NCBI GenBank assembly: GCA_003586115.2
Contig: QVOM02000049.1
Coordinates: forward strand, 18,929,260 to 18,993,259
Reading direction: 5' to 3'
From: Salvator merianae
Lineage: Eukaryota; Chordata; Lepidosauria; Squamata; Teiidae
DNA: 64,000 nt
Below the pieces are notes generated by a model. That model was given only the letters and a program-made list of their open reading frames with translations. It was not told where the DNA came from and ran no database searches. Of the stretch, positions 1-11,050 are shown piece by piece; position 1 is the first letter of the stretch, and each line of letters starts with the position of its first letter. A program made the position numbers and the translations under genes.

Positions 1-892
1 CAGGAAATGAAAAAAAACAGGTGTTTCCCTTTGACAGTGTAACAAACATACAGATTTCATTCATATACATCCCTAACACAGAATGTTCCTTGGAGCATAT
101 TACAAATATATGCAATTCCTTCTTTCATGGACAGCTCCCCTGTATATCTGTGGTGCCCCACCGTTCACCATAGGAACAAGGGTCTCATTGCAAGACAAAA
201 ATAAACCTGTTTAGCTCCTAATGGTAACCTTGTGTGTGATCTATTCTTTTTTTTTGTCTATGAATTTCATTAGTTTCTGGAGCACTATGTATGACTGGCT
301 ATGGAAATGGAATCTGCTAAATGAGGGCTTTTATCCCATCAAAATCATTGTGTGGCTGCTGCTGAGCCCAAGTTATTACAATTGCTGTTCAGATTAATGA
401 GGCAGCATTTGAAGCATCTCCTCTGTAATTAAACACTTCCATGGCTGGCAACAGTATTAGGATACACCAGATGTTGCAAGCTTTGTGGTGAAACTTAAAA
501 CTGTTGAAATCAAAGGCTTCACCTGTGAGATACAGTCTCCTTAACAGTCACTTTCAGAGTCCATCTTGAGAATAATTTTGCTCTAGGACTACCTTTAGGG
601 TATGTATGTGTGTGTTTGTTTTATCAACTTCTCATCTACATTTGAGAATTTTCTCATTAGGTTCTAAGCAAAAGTAACATAAACTGAACTTGTTTCCAAA
701 ATTACCTTTTTTGACCTTTCCCTAGATGATAATTATGAAACTAGTCAGCTTGGAAGATTTGTTAAAAAAAAAAATCTTATAATGTAGTAGCAGGAATGCC
801 CCTCTTGCGTGCCGGTGTCAAATTTCAAAATTAACATTTTGGTTCATGTGCTTCTAATAATCACTGACCCTTACCTCATGTACTTTCCACAG
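1..892. other. Intron sequence upstream of first visible exon
   Basis: AT-rich sequence with no coding exon, promoter or recognisable transposon that I can support. The exon that follows begins in an open phase, so this must be the 3' part of an intron. It ends in a pyrimidine tract and CAG acceptor at 890-892. Confidence 0.6.
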
Positions 893-979
893 GAAATGAA
901 TGCAGCAGAAATTACTTTGACCCTCTGATGGATGAGGAAATAAACCCAAGGCAGTATGGGATGGAGGTCAGCAAAGAAG
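893..979 (+). CDS. Exon 1 (in window) of a C2-domain-like host gene; candidate OFCC1 family
   Basis: An 87-bp internal exon. The acceptor is TTTCCACAG and the donor GAAG|GTGAGG. Only one of the three frames stays open across it: two leading bases, 28 codons and one trailing base. The peptide is polar and acidic, running from [16 protein letters not shown] to [12 protein letters not shown]. The trailing G joins in phase with the next exon at 7072 to give an Ala codon. There is no start codon context, so the gene begins upstream of the window. I recognise no domain here. The assignment to the gene rests on the phase chain with the other nine exons. The family name (OFCC1) is a weak recollection, not an alignment. 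Confidence 0.72.
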
Positions 980-3750
980 GTGAGGTGGAATTAAGTATGT
1001 AATTTTTGTGTCAGAATATTCTTTCCCATTCATGGAAATGAGGTGACAAAGATCACAAATCCAGTTCCATTTAAATACCCAGCTTACAATTTAAATTATA
1101 AGTCTTAGCTCCTCTAAACATGATGGGAAGCCTTGGTAGTCATTGATGAAGGACAGTGCATTAGGGGACAGATAGAAGCAGCTCTATGTAGCCTTGAATT
1201 CTGTTGAGGGAATGAGTTAAGCTGAGTTTTTCAAATGTAGTTGAAGGGGAAAATGCCTATTTAAGCATGCTAGTTAATTAAAAATGTTTAAAATACCCAG
1301 TGAAGACTAGCATAACAAATTGTATCATTTTAGCAGGTCTGGCTTTGAATAAAGATGCTTTAAAACCAAATGTATGGTGGTAGTGTGGGCTTCCAGTTTG
1401 GTTTTTCATAAGGAAAAAAATAAAGTTTTTTTTTTTTTTAAAAAAAACACCCTTTAACCCTAACCTTTAAGTAAAAGGATAAGTACAGTAAGGGAAAACA
1501 TAAGGAGCTTCTTTATATCTTTCTCTGACCTCCCCCACTTTAAAAAAATCCCATTGTAATCCTGGGACAGGCTAGTTAAATGTATTTTAACACTTTAAAA
1601 AGATGGAACAAGCAAAAGTGAGAAACATACATTAAACAACAGGAAATTCCAGATCCCTGAGAGTGTCTATTGCTACACTGCTTATGTGAGGAAAACACAA
1701 ACAAAATGCAGTGACTGTGCTTGCTTTTATTTATCAACTAAAGGACATACAGCAAATATTTTTTTTTCTCTTTCTTTGTACGCTCCTGCTGAAAATCCCT
1801 ATGCGACTAAGGAATATTCTCCCACTGAACTGTGCAACAATACAACTTTTCTTTTAGTTCACCACTGCAGATTCGCTGTAAATAGCTTCCCCTTCCATGA
1901 AAGGCATTTGATGGGCCAAGTCCATGCCTACCCATTACCTTGGTACACAAACGTAGAGCATTTAAATTGGAATAAAAGTGAACAAAAAGGCCACGTCTTG
2001 ATATTTGGCCTCTATAGTTACTAAGGGCACTTTGCTATGGCGAGGAGGTTCTGTGTGATTTTTCCACCATTTCCACATAGATCTCTTGGTTTAAACCCTG
2101 CTTTCAACAAAACTCCAACAGCTTAATTGGGACTGGGCCCACGCTTTGTTGTGATACTGGCATGACTCCAGTATCAGGGCACTTTGACAACTTTTGTGCA
2201 TACATGGCACAAGCACACCAATATGCTGTAATGGTGGCAGTTATGCCACAATATCAAGTGGCATAAAAGTTGCTCATTATAGCCCAGCGGTACATGTGCT
2301 CCTGCCTCGACAATTCTAAAAACACTTAGAATCATGTTTTCATTATTATTCAAACAGGGGGAATTCCATGCATATGGTGTAAACCAAGTGTATTCCCTGA
2401 TGTCTGAATGGGACACGTGGAACACAAAATCCATGATCCTCTACCATAGCAGAGCAAGCCATATTGTTTAAAGGCCTTTGTATCCATCCACCCAAACAAT
2501 GTCTTAATAAATATAGTCTCTTTCCACACTGGGCCTTATTTTTCCACATACTTGTACAGACTGTGGGAGATGCTGTTCCAGCCCAGCCCTTTGTTAAAGG
2601 CCGAGCTCTGGGAAGATATTTTGGGGAAATTAGCTTCTGCCCAGATATTAGATCTTTTTAGGGATCGATATCTTGGTTATGGTTTTAATAACGCTAAATT
2701 GACATAGAAAATGCAAATAAAGAGGAGGTAATCCTTGAAAAGAATGGTGCATCTTTATTAGGACCCAGCAAAAAGATTGAAATCCAAAGAAATAGCAATA
2801 AGCAATGTAATTTGTTAGAATCAGCCAGTTTCATAGGTAGGATAGATAGTTTAGCATTTAGAAAAGGAAAAGAAAAAGCTGGGCCCCAAACTTAAGTAAG
2901 GAGACCTATCTAGTGTGTGTAAAAGGGGTAGAAGGCGGGGTGGGGGAAGGGGGGAAGAGAGAGAGAGTCTGGAAGAAGGTAGCGATGGAGACTAGAGAAG
3001 GTTCCTAGCACTAAAGGAGTAAATCTCACCCATCTGTAGTCTTCTCCAGGTAAAATGTTTCTTGCAGGCAAAATGGGTGAAAAATCAGAGAATGAGATGT
3101 GGGCGAGGCTCCACAACCCTTACTCCTTTAGAAACAAAAACAGCTCTTTTGCCGAAGGGCATAGAGAGAGATATGGAATCCCTCTTTCAGTGAAATCAGC
3201 TCAAAAAGGAAAAAAAATAAATAAAGGAAACTGCAAGCAAGCATTAGGATCGAGCAGTTCCTTAGAAAAATCTGTTCTCTCTCCATTTCAGGAGAGAGGT
3301 AAAATCAGCTCTTAGCGAAGGTAAAAATGGCGCTGAGATGTTCTCTTCTTCCTCTGCTCCATAATGTCTCTTCTTCTCCTCCTTCCTCAGCTCCTGCTAA
3401 CTCCTGCTAGCTTCCTAATAGAAAAACCTGAACTTTTATATTCTTTTTCCCAAGTAGAAAAAGGAGGAAACTTCTTTTAGCTGAGCAAACACGTGAGCCT
3501 TGTCACGTAGACAGATAAACAGACAACTACACTGGTTCATGAACTTAAATGTTGCTATTTGCATTCTTAAAGAGAAGTTCTCAAGGTGTAGATTTGAACA
3601 ATAGGACTAGTTTTGATGGCCAAATAGTTGCCCAATCTTTTGTTAACCATTAATGCATAATTTCCTGAGCTGACTCTCAGCAGCCAGGTTATTCAAGAAA
3701 TAAGTAGAGGAAAACAGGGTCCAAGATTCTGGTCAGATTCTCTGTATTCG
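980..3750. other. Intron 1, 5' part: no recognised element
   Basis: No exon or named repeat found. The stretch at about 2740-3500 is purine-rich on the + strand, then CT-rich (CTTCTTCCTCTGCTCC and similar near 3340). It reads like part of an unidentified interspersed repeat or LTR remnant, but I see neither end. The open frame at 1686-2024 has no splice context and no familiar motif. Confidence 0.4.
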
Positions 3751-3972
3751 AATCCTTATAGTTATAGTTCATAGAATCCATATCCATTTGTATATAATGA
3801 TATGCTCCTGTTATGGCAGGGCTACAAGTGTCTGTGTTACACCTTGCATTGACCATGAAGCTTGCATGAGCTTTGTAGCCAGCCCCTGAGAGATCTGACA
3901 GCTAGGAATGAAAATTCCTAGCCTCAGAGCCCCCAAGGGATCCATTTCAGTGGCATGCTTTGGTGTGCTGCC

Positions 3973-4183
3973 CAGCAACGGCTGGTGGCTTTAAGTTCAG
4001 GTGTTTGGGCCCCACGCGAAGTGTGCCATGGTTGTTTGCAAGGCCTCTGGGTCTCCGTACTGCCTCAGCAGGTTGCCTAGCAGCCTGCTGAGGCAGTACA
4101 GAGGCCCAGAAGCCCTGCAAACGGCCATGGCACACTTCGTGTGTGGCCCAAACACCCGGGCTTAAAGCTGCCGGCTGCCACAG
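3973..4183. mobile_element. Foldback hAT-type MITE, copy A (211 bp palindrome)
   Basis: Almost the whole element is one inverted repeat around about 4077. The left arm runs CAGCAACGG, GGCTTTAAG, GTGTTTGGGCC, TGCCATGG, GGCCTCTGGG, CTGCCTCAGCAGG, and the right arm returns the same blocks in reverse complement. It is flanked by a perfect 8-bp duplication, GTGCTGCC, at 3965-3972 and 4184-4191. Eight-bp duplications and a CAG...CTG terminus are hallmarks of hAT elements. There is no coding capacity; the overlapping open frames exist only because the element is GC-rich. Confidence 0.88.
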
Positions 4184-4191
4184 GTGCTGCC

Positions 4192-4900
4192 AAAGTTGGT
4201 CTCCCCAGTAGTCTGGAAAAAGAAGGCATGCCTTTGCAATGCAGACTGGGCCAAGGTAATACACTGATCGTCTTCAATGTTGAACACTGCATCAGAAGTT
4301 TCCTGATCTAGATTATGCTCTGTCCTGTATGGATGGAGTGTACCAGCAGTAGACATGGCCTCTCTAGTCCACACCAGTATGTGGATGGAAGAGGTGCTGA
4401 AGAGGACTCTGAGGAATCATAATCTGTATCAAAAGTAAGCACAGAAAAGCCCTCATTTTCAGCCCAGTGTGAGAGTTCTTTAAAGCACTCATACATCTGG
4501 ATGCTCTGGTGACAGGTTGCCAGAACTGGGTCCAGAGTAGCAGAACAAGTGTATGCACTGGTTGTTGCAACTTCTGGAGTAGGACCATGCCGCAGGACAG
4601 CTTCACCCCAGGATGTACAGTAGATATGACATTCTTTCTGCCCTATTTGTCTTTCTTACTGATTTGGAACATGGGAAAATGGCCATGAAGGAACTTGTTC
4701 AGAATCCATCTGAAACTAGTGTTGATCTGAACTCTTCAGAAATGCTTGCTTGCATGCCTCTGTTCACTTCTGATAGGATTATTAGACCAGATTGCATCAC
4801 CATGGTGTCTTCGTGCAGTTGTCAGCCTTCAGTTTCTAGCAGCACAATCGGCTTGATCAGCAATCACTGTTGGCGGTATGGACAGTACCACATTGGTTAA
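4192..4900 (-). pseudogene. Decayed minus-strand coding-like remnant, unidentified
   Basis: Read on the minus strand this stretch gives coding-like peptide blocks that switch frame several times. One block, at 4308-4496, runs YECFKELSHWAENEGF, VLTFDTDYDSSESSSAP, and another, at 4162-4374, contains NLDQETSDAVFNIEDDQC. This is what a frameshifted processed pseudogene or an old transposon ORF would look like. No splice sites or poly-A tail settle which. The palindromic MITE at 3973-4183 sits at its 3' side, and its target duplication lies in this sequence, so the MITE is younger. I do not recognise the protein. Confidence 0.3.
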
Positions 4901-5237
4901 CACCCACTAGACTGGAAAAGACAAACTTTCTTAAGACACTTTATCATGTCATCTTTCTCTTATCCTCATCTGCTTAATAGATAATATGGCAGAAATAAAT
5001 CTTTCCTTGGCAATCTGTTCTTAAAAGTACTGAATCCTGTTTTCTCTTTCTGAGCACTGTCTTTCATTCAGAGGCTGTGATCAGACACAGAAAAAAAGAA
5101 AGAAAGCATTTCTGAGGCATCTTATTGAAGGCTTTGAGATGGAATTGTTCACATGCCAGTCTGCTCCCCCCCCCCCCGAACATTCTGTGCTAGAAAAGAT
5201 CAATTAGAGAAGGTTGGAGACACGCGAGTCACACACT

Positions 5238-5417
5238 GGCCCTTTCTGCACTTGGCCTTATACCAGATTTTATCTTGGAATAGGGACCTGCCATCTGCAT
5301 GCTAGTAGGAACTATGGCAGGCCCCACACAGGGCCTGCTGTAAACTCTACTAGTGTGCGGATAGCAGGTCCCTGTTCTGGGATATGATCCAGAATAAAGC
5401 CAAGTGCAGAAAGGGCC
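5238..5417. mobile_element. 180-bp palindromic MITE, copy 1 (3-bp TSD ACT)
   Basis: Begins GGCCCTTTCTGCACTTGGC and ends with its reverse complement. The internal arms (GGGACCTGCCATCTGCATGC, then GCGGATAGCAGGTCCC) also pair, making one long hairpin. The target duplication is ACT at 5235-5237 and 5418-5420. It has exactly the same length (180 bp) as the copies at 27205 and 29125. It is non-coding. A 3-bp duplication suggests PIF/Harbinger, although ACT does not fit that group's usual TWA target. Confidence 0.85.
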
Positions 5418-5881
5418 ACTGTCTCTCTGAGATGCCCCTTTTGTTAAGCTTGGTCACAGCCAGAGTTGACCATTCTATCCCACTTATAATATAGCAGTTG
5501 CAGTTTCCATCCATCTCAGACTCTTGAATGAGCAATTCAAATAAGGCTGAGAGAAAATGTTTAAAGCAGTATCTTTAAACCCAGTGATTTAATACAGGCA
5601 TGGATATTCCCTTGCCCAGAGAATCTACTTTCTTTTCTGGAACAGTATCAATTCTATTGAAAAGTTCCATGCAAGCATGTTCCTCCTACATGGTTAGATT
5701 GTTTAAATGGTCTCATAGCATTATGGGGTAGCTCATGAATATGCACACTGAAGGCAACAAGAAAACATCTCAAGGGCACTAGAATGTTATTTCTAAATGT
5801 CTTGTTAGATAATCTTGCTATCAATTACTGGAATGATCTTACTTTTTTAGTTTGCATCTTTTGCTCTGAGACATTTACGTT

Positions 5882-6402
5882 GGCCCTTTCTGCATGAGCT
5901 CTTAGAGTGGTACAGCAAAGAGTCTAGGGGCCACCCCTCTGCAGGCTGGTTGGGATCGCCCCACCTCTCTTATCATACTCTGCCAACACCGGATGGAGCA
6001 TCAACTCAACTAGGGTACTCAAAATGGCACTCTAGCCTACTTAACTGGTAGACCTCTATCAGCATGCTAGGCCCTGACTTGAAATAGTGTTCTGGTATGC
6101 TGAAGGCCCACTTCAGTGACATAACAGGGAGTGTCACTGAGATGGCTTCCTGGGAACACAGAAGGCCAGGAATGTCTGTTTCTGGCTTTTGAAGACTCCA
6201 GCATTGGCTTTGAAGCTGGCACAGCCTTTGGAACCAATGGGAAGGGCTGATGGAGGATGGGCCATCCCAGTGCGGATGACCCTATCCAATGCCAGTGGCA
6301 ACCCATCCCACCCTGAGACAGGTTGTGTATCCCAGACTAGGGCAGCCCACTCTGGCCTGGGATACTCAGTACCAGTGTAAAAAGGGGATTATTTGTGAAA
6401 GG
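5882..6402. mobile_element. Probable long MITE, GGCCCTTTCTGCA-ended family
   Basis: Starts GGCCCTTTCTGCATGAG and ends near GTGAAAGGGCACTGCA, the approximate reverse complement. The interior is GC-richer than its flanks and holds internal inverted pieces (GGGCCATCCCAGTGC and similar). It resembles the elements at 13059 and 45981. I could not fix a target duplication, so the ends are approximate. The open frames inside (6067-6380) are not supported as genes. Confidence 0.45.
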
Positions 6403-7071
6403 GCACTGCAGAGGACAAAGCCAAATTCTAAATTTGGACCTCCTCTAGACTTTAAGGAGGTAGAAACATTTGCATTATTTGTTGTCCATTTGTGCTATCA
6501 ACAGAGTTGGTTCACACATGCTTTTTTTTGAAGAAGGCACTACAAAATATTTTTATGTAGTTACAAAAATACAATGTATGAGTCAGTGCTTATTCACATT
6601 GTGCTTCAGATGGGGCGAAGATGCAGATAGTACTATGCAGTCTGCAATGAGAGATTTCCTTGTGATTTGTCTAGAGATGTAGCTGGGACGCATGGAAGAT
6701 GATCACCAAGTTATCATCTTCAATCCAGAAGTAAAGAGTCCTTCATATAATAGAAATACTTTCCAATGGTGTGCATATTCATATAGTCTAGATTCTATAG
6801 ATCAAGCAAAAATCTCAACTTGCTTAAAAAATGTTTTCCCCTTAAAACTATGTTAATTCCATTTTGTTTATTTAGAACAATTGAAATTTCTTTTTAAAAT
6901 ATGTGACTGCACTGTTTTTCATAACTAGCTTCAATTATTCTACAGCAAGCAATTTTCTGTTGGCTTTGGATGATAACTATGGACCTGCTCAACTCCCTGT
7001 TCAGTTTTTAATGTGCTTGTCTAGTTGGTTTGATCTTCTGAAATTACCTGATCTTCATTACTTTATTTCAG

Positions 7072-7155
7072 CGCCTGCAAAGATGGATGAGAGACTCCTT
7101 TATGATAAACTGATGATGTTCCTAGATGAAGAGAACAAAATGCCAGTATCACATG
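7072..7155 (+). CDS. Exon 2 of the host gene
   Basis: An 84-bp exon with acceptor CTTTATTTCAG and donor CATG|GTAACT. It has two leading bases, 27 codons and one trailing base (phase 1 in, phase 1 out). The peptide is PAKMDERLLYDKLMMFLDEE followed by NKMPVSH. It looks like a short amphipathic helix rich in Leu, Met, Asp and Glu. The longer open frame around it (6903-7319) reads through both splice sites and is an artefact. Phases match the exons at 893 and 12575, which is the main support. Confidence 0.7.
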
Positions 7156-7379
7156 GTAACTTCAGGAACCTGTCTTTTAGAAATGTTGGATTCTATGCAC
7201 TTTTCCATTCATTATCAGCAGTATGGGGCTTAGTATTCAAGAAGAGGCACCCACATGCCCAAACCATTCCTTTTGGGGCAAAAATAACCTCAAAGGAGGA
7301 GAGTGGTAAGGGGCTCTGAATACTTTCTGAGGGGAAGAGTTTCATTGAGATGGAGGCAGCCCAGTCTGCACTACAGTTT

Positions 7380-7604
7380 CATTTCGTTTCATATCTTTTA
7401 ATTTTTATTTCTATCCCACCCTATACCTGAAGGGCAGGTCTCAATAAAATCATTATAACAACAGATAAAATAGATAAGCTAAAACAGTGACAGTGCCTGC
7501 ATGGGGAGAGCATGCTGTTCCCTCAGCCAAAGGCCAGGGTAAAGAGGTGTGTCTTCACCAGTTGTCAGAATACACACGAGGGTGCCTAATGCATCTGGAA
7601 TGGC
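7380..7604 (-). mobile_element. L2/CR1-clade LINE 3' end, minus strand (fragment)
   Basis: The reverse complement carries the same 3' trailer as the + strand LINE just downstream: the CCTTTGGCTGAGG block, a tract like TAGAAATAAAAATTAAAAG, and a truncated end. The piece at 8286-8345 (GGGAGGCTGTTCCACAG) may be the rest of the same minus copy, which would make the + LINE an insertion into it. Confidence 0.45.
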
Positions 7605-8285
7605 TGGCTAGTTTCACATCATACAGGTCTTAAAAGAACTGCACTGGCTACCAGCGGCAGCCCGCGCCTTTAAGGGGGGGGTGTTCGCACGAGTGCCATG
7701 GCCGTTCGTGGGGCCTCTGGGCCTCTGGGCCTCTGTAGTGACACAGCAGGTCGCTAGGCGACCTGCTGTGTCACTATGGAGGCCCGGAGGCCCGCGAACG
7801 GCCATGGCACTCGCGCGAACACCCCCCCTTAGAGGCACAGGCCGCTGCTGCTGGCTACCAATGTATTACCAAGCTCAATTCAAGGTGTTAACTTTAACTT
7901 ATATGGCCCTGAACAGCTTGGGCAGCAAATAGCTAAAGGGAATCTGCAGGGCAGGCCCTCCTGGTTGTACCACCACCCTCAGCAGTGAAGGGGGTGGAGA
8001 CTTGGGACAGGGCCTTCTCAGTAGTAGCCTCCAGACTATGAAATAAGTCTCCTTCCTGAGATGTGTCAGGAACCCTTGCTTCATAGATTCAGGAAGTCTG
8101 TGAAAGTACACCTATTTATCCTTGCCTTTGGCTGAGGAACACCTTCCCTTCCCCTCTTCTAGGCACTGTCATTATTTTTTATGTATCCTTTTTATATTTT
8201 GTTTTTATTGTTGTGACTCACCTAGATACCTTTGAGTATGGGAGGGATAGAAATGCAAATAATAAATAAACAAACAAATAAATAA
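7605..8285 (+). mobile_element. L2-clade LINE 3' end, split by palindromic MITE
   Basis: Before the MITE at 7652 the frame reads LKELHWLP. Removing the MITE and one 8-bp duplication continues it as MYYQAQFKVLTLTYMALNSL. This is the familiar C-terminal block of L2-like LINE reverse transcriptases. It then runs to a 3' trailer ending in an AAATAAATAAAC-type simple repeat at about 8262-8285. The copy is 5'-truncated, with stops after the conserved block, so it is dead. Confidence 0.75.
7652..7850. mobile_element. Foldback hAT-type MITE, copy B (199 bp palindrome)
   Basis: The same family as the copy at 3973: CAGCGGCAG end, CTTTAAGGGGGG, GTGTTCGC, TGCCATGGCCG, repeated GGGCCTCTG, and a centre of CAGCAGGTCGCTAGGCGACC. 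The right arm is the reverse complement. The perfect 8-bp duplication CTGGCTAC lies at 7644-7651 and 7851-7858. It is inserted in an L2-like LINE whose reading frame is restored when the MITE is left out. That directly proves the boundaries. Confidence 0.92.
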
Positions 8286-8345
8286 GTAAATAAATCTCAG
8301 TGGGGAGGCTGTTCCACAGTCTGGGGGCTATCACCAGGGATATGA

Positions 8346-9290
8346 TCACACTGAGCAGATTTGGGGCATTTCTTTCTCAAGGAGTGCCCCAGTCTGCAGA
8401 CGCACTAAAAATAAGCATTACACAATATAAAAATAAGCCTCTTACCTCCCATCATTGCCTTCTATGCCTCAAGTCACTGCCAATCTGTCCTTGACTCCCA
8501 TTGACAGATGTCATGCTGATTTTCCATGGATCTGATTGGTTGTTGGCAGCAGCAGACTGGGATCGGCCCAGGAGCCTCTCAGACGTCCCACCCATCTGAC
8601 CTTAACTCCTTTGTGCCCTGAGAGTGATTCTTGCTTGTATGCAAAAGGGATGTACAAACAGAGACCTCAAGAGACCTCAGGATGGGGTAAAGTTTTTTTT
8701 ATATGCACTTGGGGTATGTCTGAACATACCTCAAGAATGCCCTGCCATCTGTCCCACCCTCTTAACTGCTGAAGGGGAGGGAACAGATAAGAGGGCCTTC
8801 TGGCAGATCTTAGGGTTAGGGAGATCTATATGGAAGGAGGCATTCTTTTAGATATTTGGGGCCCAAGCCATATATAAGTTAACATTTATAAGTTAACCTT
8901 AATAACATTATCCTTTCCTGGGGGAACTTCACCCTTGTTCTTACCTTGTCAGAAAGCAATATAGCACTATCTTGCCTCAATTGTAGCACCTTACCCTGAT
9001 TGCTTTTCAGCCAGTTTTTTTGAAAAAAATAGCTGAAATGGGAAGAAGGGGGGTTAAAGACCATAATGAAATGCTATTTCTGCTTTCCTTTTTTTCCTTC
9101 TCCCACGCTTCCTACAGGAGTTGATATAGAAAACCTAAGCTGTCTGGAGAATGCAGCTTCTGGATTTTATTTTTTTTATTATTGAGGACTGGTAGTTGGT
9201 GTGCATTCATCATGTAATTTCTTACGTGGTTACTCTACACTTGAAGGATAAACTGACTTGCGTTGTTTGCTTGAAATTAATTAATTAATT
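8346..9290. other. Intron 2, no recognised element
   Basis: No exon or complete repeat found. The open frames at 8300-8851 overlap each other in different frames, carry no known motif and have no splice signals in a compatible phase. Confidence 0.4.
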
Positions 9291-9292
9291 TG

Positions 9293-9812
9293 TGTACAAT
9301 TGCGGTCACCTCACCTCAGAAAGGATATTGTGGAACTGGAGAAGGTGCAGAAAAGGGCAACCAGAACGATCAAGGGGCTGGAACACCTTGGCCTCTTCAG
9401 CCTTGAAAGACATCATTTAAGAGGAGACCTGATTGAAGCATATGAAATCATGCACAGTATGGATAAGGTGGACAGAGAGAAGTTCTTTTCTCTTTCACAC
9501 AACACTAGGACCAGGGGGCACTCTATGAAACTGATGGGTAGGAGGTTTAGGAGTGACAAGGGGAAGTATTTGTTCACCCAAAGGGTCATCAGTCTATGAA
9601 ATTTATTACTGGAAGAGGTGGTGGCAGCAATCAGCCTAGATGTCTTTCATGGAGGTCAGGTGTATCAAAAGCAGGTGAAGGTTTGCCTTTGTCTTCTGCT
9701 TCAGAATGCCCAGAAGCAATTGGTGGGCCACTGTGTGAAACAGGATGCGGGACTAGATGGGCCACGGCCTGATCCTGCAAGGCTCCTCTTTATGTTCTTA
9801 TGTTCTAATTAA
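9293..9812 (+). mobile_element. CR1-like LINE 3' end (fragment)
   Basis: Encodes the C-terminal tail of a CR1-type reverse transcriptase: LEKVQKRATRTIKGLEHLGL, then a TRGHSMKLMGRRFRSDKG block and LFTQRVISL, after which a stop interrupts. It continues through the 3' UTR (CTAGATGGGCCACGGCCTGATCC) to the tandem terminal motif TTATGTTCTTATGTTC. It is 5'-truncated with no start codon, and is a retroposed copy, not a host gene. The element at 38340 is from the same family. Confidence 0.85.
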
Positions 9813-11050
9813 TTGCACCTGCTATTAAGCATGTATATATCTGCTAGTGACACCATTAGCTGGTTCCTGTTCAAATGGGGCTATGGTAGTAATCTCCAAT
9901 GATTTTCCAACTTGTGGAAAATCCATTTCCATAAAAAGCCTATTTCTATAAACTGTATCCTTCATAATAGGTGCTGTTACTTCAGATTTATATGTTGTAT
10001 CTGTGAGTGCCTTTTCCCACTATTATTCATTTTTTTTGCATACCCTTAAATATCCTGGTTCATACTCCTGGTGGTATGGATGCCCCAGGCTGGGAATCAC
10101 TGGGCTAGGGTATTGGGGGAGTTTTGGTGTACTCCATTTCCCCTCTTGGTGCCTCTGTTGCTCAGAGTACTGCTGAACACTTCAGATATTGCTATCTGCA
10201 GCAGTAAAGATGCAAGTTGACTTCTTGTGGTGCTGCTGTTGAACACAGTAGATGTGGATTTGAGTTGCCCAGCTGGGCATTAAAACAGTGTGATGTTTCC
10301 ATGACTTGAGTGATTGCTGCCAGTTTAGTATCAGCCCCCCCCTGCAGATATGGCCTGAGTGAAATGATGAAATACTAAGAGCAGGCTTTTCAAAAATGCA
10401 AGAATTAGCCGACTGTTCAAAAGTACAGAAAACAGTTTGCAGAAACGGAAAATAAAATGGAAACGAGGGAACTAGTTTTGGACCACTGAAAAAAGAAAGA
10501 ACAGAAGAAAGAAAACATAGATACAAGAAATGACACCTGAGGTTCACAAACATGAAGATGGCAGGCAGAAATTAGAAGCCAGAGCCAAAGAAACTTTGAA
10601 GTAAGGAAATGTTATCTTAAATGAGAGGTATGCAGAAGGAAGTAGAAAAAGATGATATACTCAGATTTTTGGGAGAAAACTTCAAAGAAGATTTAGGATT
10701 AGATGAAGATTTGTGCTATAGGCATCAAAACTGCATACATAATTGATTCAGTACAGACAATACAGGAGAAAAATATATATGCTAAGATAAACATATAAAA
10801 TATTTCATTTATTAGTTAAAATCACAAAAGAAAATTTGGACTCCTTTTAAATATGGAGGAATGAAAGTCCTTTTGTATCTGCATTCTGAAAATATGAAAA
10901 AAATATAAAATTAAATGTTGACAACATGCTTACAAGAGAGGAAGGTATGTTACTGATAATGTAGAATGCAATTTAAAATTAATGTATGGGTAGGAGATGA
11001 AACCAGTTAAATAACTAAATGACTTACATTGCTTTTGGATTCAGAACATA
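9813..11050. other. Intron 2, no recognised element
   Basis: AT-rich, with a purine-rich run (GAAAGAACAGAAGAAAGAAAAC) near 10490. The minus open frame 10182-10553 is this purine strand read backwards as Phe/Leu/Ser-rich low-complexity peptide. Confidence 0.4.

Noticed and set aside
6903..7319. 138-codon + open frame
   Set aside because: It contains exon 2 but reads through both its splice sites into intron. Only 7072-7155 is supported.
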